From an uncultured Coriobacteriia bacterium (GTDB lineage: Bacteria; Actinomycetota; Coriobacteriia; Coriobacteriales; QAMH01): a DNA stretch of 5,605 nucleotides. Shown here piece after piece: positions 1 through 5,605 of this stretch. The stretch is taken from the NCBI GenBank assembly GCA_902478425.1, contig CABSKV010000088.1:1-5605 (forward strand), read 5' to 3'. Made by a program: the position numbers and the translations under genes. Position 1 is the first letter of the stretch. Each line of letters begins with the position of its first letter. The notes under the pieces were generated by a model. The model was not told the origin of the DNA. It saw only the letters and a program-made list of their open reading frames with translations, and ran no database searches.

Positions 1-2883
1 GCGAATCTCGAGGTCCTTCATCGCCACCTTCATGCCGCTTCCCAAGTCGGTGAACTCGCCGATGGCCTGCAAACGCTCGGTCGCCTCCTCGGTGAGCGGC
101 TTTTCGGGCGGGAAGAGGAAGTACGCGTAAGCCTGCTGCCCCGAGCGCCCGACGCGGCCCTTGAGCTGGTAGAGCTGCGCGAGGCCGAGGCGCTGCGAGT
201 CCTCGATGATGAGCGTGTTGGTGTGCGGGTTGTCCAGGCCGCTCTCGACGATGGTCGTTGCGACGAGCACGTCGATCTCGCCGGCCGAGAACTGCTCCAT
301 GACGGCCTCGATCTGCTTGGGACCCATCTTGCCGTGCGCCACGCCCACGCGTGCCTCGGGTGCGGCCGCGACCACGCGGTCAAGCGCATCGTCGATGGTG
401 CGCACGCGATTGCTCACGTAGTAGACCTGGCCACCGCGCTCCATCTCGCGTCTGATGGCCCCGCTCACGATGTCCTCGTCCCACTCGCCCACGTGCACGG
501 CGACGGGCCTGCGGTTGGGCGGCGGCGTGTGGATGAGCGACATGTCACGCACGCCCGACAGCGACATCTGCAGCGTGCGCGGAATGGGCGTGGCCGAAAG
601 CGTGAGCACGTCGACGCTCTCGCGCAGGTTCTTGAGCTGCTCCTTGTGCCCCACGCCGAAGCGTTGTTCCTCGTCGATGATGACGAGGCCGAGGTTCTTG
701 GGATTGACGTCGCGGCTGAGCAGGCGGTGCGTGCCCACGAGCACGTCGACCGTCCCGTTGGCAAAGCCCTCGAGCGCGGCCTTCTGCTGCGCGGCACTGC
801 GAAAGCGGCTCAGCACCTCGACGCGTATGTCAAAGGGCGCGAAGCGGTCGTTGAATGTCGTGTAATGCTGCTGTGCCAGAATGGTCGTCGGGCACAAGAT
901 CATCACCTGGCGCCCGTCGCTCACGGCCTTGAAAGCGGCACGCAGCGCGACCTCGGTCTTGCCGAAGCCCACGTCGCCGCAGATGAGGCGATCCATCGGG
1001 CGGTCGGATTCCATGTCGGCCTTCACGTCGGCGATGGCCTTGAGCTGGTCGGGCGTCTCCTCGTAGGGAAAGATCTGCTCCATCTCCTCTTGCCAGACGG
1101 TATCCGACGAGTACGAGAATCCCTTGACCGAGGAACGGCGTGCGTACAGGTCGACCAGGTCAAACGCGAGCTTCTTGGCCGACTTGCGGGCCTTGCCCAT
1201 CGCCCGGCTCCAGTCGGCCGTATGCAGGCGCGTGAGGCGCGGGGCCGAGCCATCGGGCCCGACGTAGCGCGTCACGCGGTCGATCTGCTCGACAGGCACG
1301 TAGAGCTTGTCGCCTTCGGCATACGAGAGCAGCAGGTAGTCGCGCTCCACGCCCGCGGCCTCCTGGCGCACCATACCCGAGAACAGCGCGATGCCGTGCG
1401 AGGCGTGCACGACGTAATCGCCCGGTTGGTACGGGAAGGTGACCTCGGTGATGTCGATGCGGCGACTCGTGCCGCGCGATCCTCCCCGACGCGAGAGGTC
1501 CGCGATCGAGATGATCGCCAGGTGCGCATCGGAGATGATGAAGCCGTTGGGAATGTCGACGTCGACGATGTTGAGATAGCGACGGTCCAGCGGCTTATCT
1601 CCCCGGTCGAGGCATTCCACGAAGGGGATGGAGCAATCGCCGAAGGCAAGCTCGAAATCCTCGCGCGCACGGCGGTCGGGCACGGAGAACAGCGTCGTCA
1701 TCCCCGCCTTGATCTGCGCTCTGATTGCCGCGTAGAGCTTCTCCTCGCGCCCGGCGACATTGGGACGCTGGATGGCGAGTTCGGCGTCGACCGCCCCGCC
1801 AATGCGCATGATCGACTGCAGCGTGAGACGCTGGCGCGTGCCGAAGTCCATCTTGGCCGGTGGCGCGAACAGGCTCTCGAGCTCAGCGGGCTTGAGTCCC
1901 GCCTCGGTCGCCATCGCGCTGATCTCGTCAAAGCGATGCGCTGCGTCGTCGAACAGCGAACGCGGCTCCGCGATGACGATGAGCGTGCCCTTCGACGCGT
2001 ATTGAATGGGCTGGTCAAGCTCCTTGTAGAGGTACGGCGCAAAGCGGTCCATGTCGCCGAAGACGACGCCTTGCTCGAGCATCGCGACCTTGTCCACCGT
2101 CTCGCGATTGCTCGCGAGCTCGGCACGCAGCGCGTCCTTGAGCCGCTTGATGCCGCCGGCGCTCACGGCGAACTCGCGCGCGGGCCAGATCTCGGCCCGG
2201 TCTATCTCGCCGACGGTCTGCCCCGTGCTCGCGACAACGCGACGCAGCCCGTCCACATCGTCGCCGAAGAACTCGATGCGCACGGGCGTGGTCATTCCCG
2301 AGCCGAACACGTCGATGGTGTCGCCCTGCTGCGTGAAGGCGCCCGGCCCGTCAAGCTCGCCGAGGCGCTCGTAGCCCCGGCTCACGAGCTGCGCGGCGAC
2401 ATCTTCGTAGGCGATGGGCTCGCCCGTGGCCTCGTCGACGACGCCGTCCTCGCGCGTGACGACGAGCGGCGAGAAGACGTTGCCCGATGCGGGCGCGACC
2501 TTGCGCAGCAACGCGCGTGCCGATGCGACGATCACCATGGGACGCCCCAACGCGAGCAAGCCGATGGCCCGCGTGCGCGCTCCGATGACCGCATGGTCGG
2601 GTCGCACGTCCTGCCAGGGCATGTCCATGCGCTCGGGATACACGCAGACATGCGCGCGCCCGATATAGGCCGCGACGTCATTGGCGAAGCGCTCGGCAGC
2701 CTCGTTGCCACTTACGACGACGAAGATCGTGCGCGGCTCGCGCGTGAACAACGATGCCACGACAAACGGACGCACCGAGGCGACGATGCCCAACGAGGTA
2801 TCCTCGCCCGCCTCGAGCTTGTCGAGCACGGGTTGCATCGTCTCTGCGGAAAAGAGCAGGTGTTGTAGTTGATCAATCAGCAT
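1..2883 (-). CDS. mfd: Transcription-repair coupling factor Mfd (3' end missing)
   Basis: Mfd recognises RNA polymerase stalled at DNA damage, pushes it off by ATP-driven translocation on DNA and recruits UvrA for nucleotide excision repair. An uninterrupted frame of 961 codons reads from ATG at 2883 to the window edge. Domains in order: a UvrB-like N-terminal module (about 1-330) with the family motif GAFTQQGDTIDVF at 181-193; a linker domain; the CarD-like RNA-polymerase-interacting domain, beginning near PGDYVVH (487-493); and a RecG-like translocase with Walker A GDVGFGKTE (636-644, K642), Walker B DEEQ (737-740), SATP (763-766) and motif VI QLKGRVGRSGQ (906-916). Family members are about 1150 residues, so roughly 190 are missing, including the C-terminal autoinhibitory domain. 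The missing end reflects the window edge, not a mutation. No frameshift or stop is seen. The start at 2883 is preferred over an in-frame ATG at 2919, because neither has a Shine-Dalgarno but a promoter fits a leaderless start at 2883. Confidence 0.97.
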   Translation of the reverse strand, partial: MLIDQLQHLLFSAETMQPVLDKLEAGEDTSLGIVASVRPFVVASLFTREPRTIFVVVSGNEAAERFANDVAAYIGRAHVCVYPERMDMPWQDVRPDHAVIGARTRAIGLLALGRPMVIVASARALLRKVAPASGNVFSPLVVTREDGVVDEATGEPIAYEDVAAQLVSRGYERLGELDGPGAFTQQGDTIDVFGSGMTTPVRIEFFGDDVDGLRRVVASTGQTVGEIDRAEIWPAREFAVSAGGIKRLKDALRAELASNRETVDKVAMLEQGVVFGDMDRFAPYLYKELDQPIQYASKGTLIVIAEPRSLFDDAAHRFDEISAMATEAGLKPAELESLFAPPAKMDFGTRQRLTLQSIMRIGGAVDAELAIQRPNVAGREEKLYAAIRAQIKAGMTTLFSVPDRRAREDFELAFGDCSIPFVECLDRGDKPLDRRYLNIVDVDIPNGFIISDAHLAIISIADLSRRGGSRGTSRRIDITEVTFPYQPGDYVVHASHGIALFSGMVRQEAAGVERDYLLLSYAEGDKLYVPVEQIDRVTRYVGPDGSAPRLTRLHTADWSRAMGKARKSAKKLAFDLVDLYARRSSVKGFSYSSDTVWQEEMEQIFPYEETPDQLKAIADVKADMESDRPMDRLICGDVGFGKTEVALRAAFKAVSDGRQVMILCPTTILAQQHYTTFNDRFAPFDIRVEVLSRFRSAAQQKAALEGFANGTVDVLVGTHRLLSRDVNPKNLGLVIIDEEQRFGVGHKEQLKNLRESVDVLTLSATPIPRTLQMSLSGVRDMSLIHTPPPNRRPVAVHVGEWDEDIVSGAIRREMERGGQVYYVSNRVRTIDDALDRVVAAAPEARVGVAHGKMGPKQIEAVMEQFSAGEIDVLVATTIVESGLDNPHTNTLIIEDSQRLGLAQLYQLKGRVGRSGQQAYAYFLFPPEKPLTEEATERLQAIGEFTDLGSGMKVAMKDLEIR

Positions 2884-2919
2884 GCTCGAAAGAATAGCCC
2901 AAACAAGTGGAAAGGTCAT
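2884..2919 (-). promoter_or_regulatory. Candidate leaderless mfd promoter
   Basis: On the minus strand there is a -35-like ATGACC (2919-2914, 4 of 6 matches to TTGACA), a 17-base spacer, and a -10-like TATTCT (2896-2891, fits the TAnnnT pattern of actinobacteria). Seven bases later comes the A of the mfd start codon at 2883, the expected transcription start. No ribosome-binding site precedes the ATG, which agrees with a leaderless message. This was read by eye; short promoter boxes can occur by chance. Confidence 0.45.
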
Positions 2920-2922
2920 GCG

Positions 2923-2949
2923 TTCGCAAACATCATCCTGCGCTAAAAT
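2923..2949 (+). promoter_or_regulatory. Candidate promoter for the phasin-like/ubiB operon
   Basis: A -10-like TAAAAT lies at 2944-2949 (5 of 6 matches to TATAAT). A weaker -35-like TTCGCA lies at 2923-2928 (4 of 6) with a short 15-base spacer. Transcription would begin near 2956, leaving a leader of about 30 bases before the ATG at 2988. The -10 is the stronger part of the call. The -35 box sits 3 bases from the -35 proposed for mfd on the other strand. Confidence 0.4.
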
Positions 2950-2976
2950 GAATGTGTTCGGTATTCACCTTTGTAA

Positions 2977-2983
2977 AGGAGAG
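2977..2983 (+). promoter_or_regulatory. Shine-Dalgarno site of the phasin-like gene
   Basis: AGGAGAG lies at 2977-2983. Its AGGAG core ends 6 bases before the ATG at 2988, which is near-ideal spacing. It decides the start at 2988 over an in-frame ATG at 2952, which has no such site and would sit at or before the predicted transcript start. Confidence 0.85.
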
Positions 2984-2987
2984 CATC

Positions 2988-3515
2988 ATGGCGAACAACG
3001 TTGCGAATAATCTCACCGAGACCTTCCAGAACATCTTCCTCGCCGGCGTCGGCGCCCTGTCCATCGGAGGCGAAAAGGCCAAGGCTGTCATCGACGACCT
3101 CGTTGAGCGTGGTCAGGTCACCGTCGACCAGGGCCGCAAGATGAACGAGGAGCTCAAGCACAAGGCCGAAGAGGGCGCGACCAAGCTGCGCGAGGAGTCC
3201 ATCCGCGCCTACGTGCGCTCGCTGTCCCCCGAACAACGCGTGGCCTTCGCCGAGCAGATGGCCCAGATCGCCCGCGAGATGGGAGACGACGATGTCGTCG
3301 TCGAGGCCGAGGAGGTCGTGGATGGCGATGATGTCGTCATCAACCCCGATGGCACCTACGGCGGCGACGATATCGACCCGGTCGACCATCTCGATGTCGA
3401 GACTCCCACAGAGCCCTCGGCCGGCACGGCCAATCCCGGCGATGTCGTCATCAATGCCGACGGCACTTACGGTGGCGATGACCTCGATCCGGTCGAGCAT
3501 CTCAAGAGCGAATAG
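2988..3515 (+). CDS. Phasin-like coiled-coil protein with acidic C-terminal repeats
   Basis: This gene encodes 175 residues. Residues 10-95 look like the phasin / polyhydroxyalkanoate-granule-associated family: a hydrophobic stretch FLAGVGALSIGGEKAK (17-32), then DDLVERGQVTVDQGRKMNEELKHKAEE (36-62), with heptad-like spacing that predicts a long amphipathic helix or coiled coil. There is no signal peptide or clear membrane span. Phasins coat polymer or lipid surfaces or act as structural adaptors, but the family name does not show that this organism makes polyhydroxyalkanoate. The tail (about 99-175) is very acidic, probably disordered, and carries two copies of a 22-residue repeat (114-135 and 151-172). 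The gene starts an apparent operon: its stop is 6 bases before the UbiB-like gene, so a role at the membrane with that kinase is a reasonable inference. The family call rests on the N-terminal pattern. The function is unknown. Confidence 0.85.
   Translation: MANNVANNLTETFQNIFLAGVGALSIGGEKAKAVIDDLVERGQVTVDQGRKMNEELKHKAEEGATKLREESIRAYVRSLSPEQRVAFAEQMAQIAREMGDDDVVVEAEEVVDGDDVVINPDGTYGGDDIDPVDHLDVETPTEPSAGTANPGDVVINADGTYGGDDLDPVEHLKSE
3327..3392 (+). repeat. Acidic 22-codon repeat, copy 1
   Basis: This copy encodes residues 114-135 of the phasin-like protein, with the core DVVINPDGTYGGDD followed by IDPVDHL. It matches copy 2 at 18 of 22 residues and, by hand count, at 54 of 66 bases. The copies begin 111 bases apart (37 codons), separated by a Pro/Thr/Glu-containing linker. 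Confidence 0.9.
3438..3503 (+). repeat. Acidic 22-codon repeat, copy 2
   Basis: This copy encodes residues 151-172, with the core DVVINADGTYGGDD followed by LDPVEHL, and ends three residues before the protein's C-terminus. The four differences from copy 1 are Asp/Gly, Pro/Ala, Ile/Leu and Asp/Glu. Seven of the 12 base differences are silent, which suggests selection to keep the peptide rather than a recent DNA duplication. Confidence 0.9.
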
Positions 3516-3521
3516 CGGCGC

Positions 3522-5195
3522 ATGCCAACGGGCGGCAACAACCTATTCAAGCGTGTCTTCGGCACGCCATCGGGCGTCAGTCCGCAAAAGCAATTCGGGC
3601 TGACGCGCCGCTCTCGGCTCGCACGCTTGCGCGAGCTGCTGAGCATCGTGCGCCGTTACCACGCCTTCCAGGGCATCACGCCCATCGAGATGCGCTCCAT
3701 GCTCGAAGAGCTCGGCCCGAGCTTCATCAAGATCGGCCAGACGCTTTCGACGCGCTCCGAGATATTGCCACCCGAGTATTGCGAGGAGCTCTCGCACCTG
3801 CAGATGGACTGCGATCCGCTCCCCTTTGACGAGGTGCTCGCCGCACTTGACGGCATCTACGGCAAGGAGCGTCGCGAGCAGATCTTCTCCGAGATCGACC
3901 CCAATCCGCTCGGCAGCGCATCGCTTGCGCAGGTGCATCGCGCGGTGCTGCGCGAAAGCGGCGAGGAGGTCGCCATCAAGGTGCAGCGCCCCGGCGTGCG
4001 CGTCACGATGGCGCAAGATATCGACATGATGCGTTCGCTTGCCAAGCACGCGCAGCGCTTCATGAAGGATAACCAGATCGTCGACCTGCGCGACGTGGTC
4101 GAAGAGCTCTGGCAGACCTTCCTCGAAGAGACGGACTTCGACAAGGAGGCAGAGAACCTCGCCGAATTCGCCGAGCTCAACAAGGATGTCGCCTTCCTCC
4201 ATTGCCTCAAGCCGTACCCGCAGTTCTGCACCGAGGAAGTCCTCGTCATGGAGTACGTCGACGGTATCTCGATTCGCGACACGCAAGAGCTGCTCGACAA
4301 CGGCTACGATCTCTCCGAAATCGGCGAGAAGCTGCTCGACAACTACGCCACGCAGATTCTCGACTACGGCTTCTTCCACGCCGACCCGCATCCCGGCAAC
4401 ATCGTGATCAAGGACGGCTGCATCGTCTACCTCGACCTCGGCAACATGGGGCGCCTCACGCCCGATGAGCGGGCGAGCTTCAAGCGCATCATCGTCGCCG
4501 TCGGGCATGAGAGCTCGACCATGCTCGAAGACGCACTCATCGGCTTTTCCGTGGGCGGCGACGTCAATGCCATCGACCATCCCCGCCTGCTCGGGATACT
4601 CGACCGCATCATCGACCGCTACGCCTCGGCCGAGATGAACGAGATCGACATCGGCGCCTTCCTCACCGACATCACCAACGCCATGCGCGAATGCAAGCTC
4701 GAGCTTCCGAGCTGCCTGACCGCCGTCGCGCGCGGTCTCGTCACGCTCGAGGGCACGCTCATCAACTTCGTGGGCAGCTTCAACATGGTCGACGTCATCA
4801 ACGGCCATCTCAGCCGCGAGATGACGCCAATCGAGGAGTTCAAGCAGCTCGCGCACGACCTCATCATCAACCTCGACCGCTCGGCACGTGGCCTGGCGCG
4901 GGCGACCGAGTACATCGGCGACGCGACGCACATGCTCAGCCGCGGCCAGCTCAAGGTCAACATGGAGATGCTCAGCAGCGAGGTGCCCATCAGCAAGATC
5001 TCGCGCATCATCAACCGCCTCACGCTCGGCATGATCACGGCCGGCACGCTCGTAAGCGCGGCGCTTGTGAGCACGATTTCCGAGCCCACGATCGCAGGGC
5101 TGCCGCTGCTCTCGTTCGCCGGCTATTGCGTCGGCATCGGGCTCAGCATCTGGATTGTCATCGACATCATCCGCCACGGAGGCAACAAGGCGTAA
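3522..5195 (+). CDS. AarF/ABC1/UbiB-family atypical protein kinase
   Basis: This is a complete gene of 557 residues, about the usual family length. UbiB/COQ8 proteins have an atypical kinase fold, act mainly as ATPases on the membrane, and are needed for ubiquinone synthesis where that quinone exists. In organisms without ubiquinone their substrate is unsettled. Motifs visible: KxGQ at 70-73 (KIGQ) in LGPSFIKIGQTLSTR; the Ala-rich nucleotide loop LGSASLAQVH (130-139); the ATP-binding lysine K153 in VAIKVQRPG; ExD at 203-205 before FDKEAEN; EYVDG (244-248); the catalytic loop HADPHPGN (286-293); and the metal-binding DLG (305-307), where many relatives have DFG. Two hydrophobic helices at about 501-519 and 528-549 form the usual C-terminal membrane anchor. 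The gene follows the phasin-like gene by 6 bases, has no strong ribosome-binding site of its own and is probably translationally coupled to it. The symbol is left blank because orthology to ubiB is not shown. Confidence 0.95.
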   Translation: MPTGGNNLFKRVFGTPSGVSPQKQFGLTRRSRLARLRELLSIVRRYHAFQGITPIEMRSMLEELGPSFIKIGQTLSTRSEILPPEYCEELSHLQMDCDPLPFDEVLAALDGIYGKERREQIFSEIDPNPLGSASLAQVHRAVLRESGEEVAIKVQRPGVRVTMAQDIDMMRSLAKHAQRFMKDNQIVDLRDVVEELWQTFLEETDFDKEAENLAEFAELNKDVAFLHCLKPYPQFCTEEVLVMEYVDGISIRDTQELLDNGYDLSEIGEKLLDNYATQILDYGFFHADPHPGNIVIKDGCIVYLDLGNMGRLTPDERASFKRIIVAVGHESSTMLEDALIGFSVGGDVNAIDHPRLLGILDRIIDRYASAEMNEIDIGAFLTDITNAMRECKLELPSCLTAVARGLVTLEGTLINFVGSFNMVDVINGHLSREMTPIEEFKQLAHDLIINLDRSARGLARATEYIGDATHMLSRGQLKVNMEMLSSEVPISKISRIINRLTLGMITAGTLVSAALVSTISEPTIAGLPLLSFAGYCVGIGLSIWIVIDIIRHGGNKA

Positions 5196-5235
5196 GGGGC
5201 CTCGCAAGAGTCGCTACAGGCCGAGCCAGCCTCCG
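5177..5235. terminator. Nested inverted repeats between convergent genes, possible bidirectional terminator
   Basis: The 18-base gap between the two convergent stop codons is flanked by a 7-base inverted repeat, CGGAGGC (5177-5183) and GCCTCCG (5229-5235). Inside it is a 5-base pair, GGCCT (5198-5202) and AGGCC (5218-5222). Neither has a T-tract, and the loops are 45 and 15 bases, so this is a weak candidate. No better terminator is visible for either gene. Confidence 0.2.
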
Positions 5236-5568
5236 ATGAGCGGCGCCCATCCCATGACGAACACGATCACGAAGAGCACGGGGACGCCATAGGTAACCCA
5301 GCCGCGCATCCAGCGCGGGAACTTCATGCCCTCGCCTGTGTCGACCTCCGCGATGAAGTTCTTCCATCCCCAGCCGAACTTGCGCGTGCAGAAGAGCAGG
5401 AACACGAGCGAGCCCAAAGGCAGCATATTGCTCGAGACGATGAAGTCCTCGATGCCCTGGATGTCGCCGATTCCCGGAATCGAGATGAACGAAAGCACAT
5501 TGAAGCCCAGTGCGCAGGGAAGCGACAGGATGACGATGAGAACGAGCGAGATGTAGACGGTCTTGCGG
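5214..5568 (-). CDS. Sodium:neurotransmitter symporter family transporter, C-terminal fragment
   Basis: This frame ends at TAG 5216-5214 and gives about 117 genuine residues. Proteins of this family (SNF/NSS, LeuT fold) import amino acids or related solutes with Na+ across the cytoplasmic membrane. The fragment has the family's C-terminal pattern: a helix starting RKTVYISLVLIVILSLPCAL; then GIEDFIVSSNMLPLGSLVFLLF, the typical 'D-F-x-S-x-LPLG' helix; a loop with KNFIAEVDTGEGMKFPRW; and a last helix WVTYGVPVLFVIVFVMGW. That makes three membrane segments of an expected 11 or 12. The rest of the gene lies beyond the contig end, because the frame is interrupted by adapter at 5569. Any upstream Met with the peptide MCIRDS is translated adapter, not protein. 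The substrate cannot be told from this part. The gene is convergent with the UbiB-like gene. Confidence 0.88.
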
Positions 5569-5605
5569 CTGTCTCTTATACACATCTGACGCTGCCGACG
5601 AATAG
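5569..5605. other. Untrimmed Illumina Nextera adapter (sequencing artefact)
   Basis: Positions 5569-5587 are CTGTCTCTTATACACATCT, the 19-base Tn5 mosaic end used in Nextera libraries. Positions 5588-5601, GACGCTGCCGACGA, continue it as the reverse complement of the Nextera read-1 adapter. The last four bases, ATAG, fall where the i5 index begins. This is not genomic DNA and not a natural transposon end. Genomic sequence stops at about 5568. Confidence 0.98.

Noticed and set aside
223..2868. An 881-codon open frame on the plus strand opposite mfd
   Set aside because: It is fully antisense to a confidently recognised mfd, is dominated by Ala, Arg, His, Asp, Val and Leu without recognisable motifs, and is explained by GC-rich codon bias on the opposite strand.
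2951..2960. Half of a LexA-like SOS box (GTTCG) upstream of the phasin-like gene
   Set aside because: The matching CGAAC half is absent at the required spacing, so there is no support for SOS control.
2952..2987. Longer start of the phasin-like protein at ATG 2952
   Set aside because: It has no ribosome-binding site, lies at or before the predicted transcript start, and the added residues are not phasin-like. The ATG at 2988 has an ideal AGGAG.
3345..3374. Calcium-binding EF-hand or dockerin-like loop in the Asp/Gly repeat
   Set aside because: The Asp/Asn spacing does not follow the DxDxDG loop pattern. Cation binding stays only a possibility.
2943..3500. A 185-codon minus-strand frame opposite the phasin-like gene
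   Set aside because: Its composition is the antisense image of the acidic repeat gene, and the plus-strand gene has a strong ribosome-binding site and family similarity.
3543..5207. A 554-codon open frame on the minus strand opposite the UbiB-like gene
   Set aside because: Same cause: it mirrors nearly the whole kinase gene, has shadow-like composition rich in Asp, Glu, Val, Ala and His, and has no domain signature.
5569..5587. Tn5/IS50-type mosaic end as evidence of a natural transposon insertion
   Set aside because: It is followed immediately by Nextera read-1 adapter sequence and the contig end, so it is a library artefact.

Overview
The window is 5605 bases of GC-rich bacterial DNA with four protein genes and almost no spare sequence. 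High GC, a strong preference for G or C at third codon positions, a probable leaderless start on mfd and the pairing of a phasin-like gene with an AarF/UbiB-like gene suggest an actinobacterium, perhaps of the Coriobacteriia. This placement is an inference from style and gene content, not from a marker search. The last 37 bases are not genomic: they are Illumina Nextera adapter, so the right edge is the end of an assembled contig, probably a draft or metagenome assembly.

Layout from left to right. Positions 1-2883, minus strand: the first 961 codons of mfd, the transcription-repair coupling factor, running off the left edge with only its C-terminal domain missing. Positions 2884-2987: a 104-bp divergent intergenic region with a candidate promoter for each side. 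Positions 2988-3515, plus strand: a 175-residue phasin-like coiled-coil protein ending in two copies of a 22-residue Asp/Gly-rich repeat. Positions 3522-5195, plus strand: a complete 557-residue AarF/ABC1/UbiB-family atypical kinase with two C-terminal membrane helices, starting 6 bases after the phasin-like gene and probably co-transcribed with it. Positions 5214-5568, minus strand: the C-terminal 117 or so residues of a sodium:neurotransmitter-symporter-family transporter, convergent with the kinase gene and cut at the adapter. Positions 5569-5605: adapter.

The functional unit of interest is the two-gene cassette of phasin-like protein plus UbiB-like kinase. UbiB proteins are membrane-bound ATPases/kinases linked to isoprenoid-quinone metabolism, and phasin-like proteins are amphipathic coiled coils that coat lipid or polymer surfaces. 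Their pairing suggests, without proving, a lipid-handling module. mfd and the transporter are neighbours with no evident functional link to the cassette.
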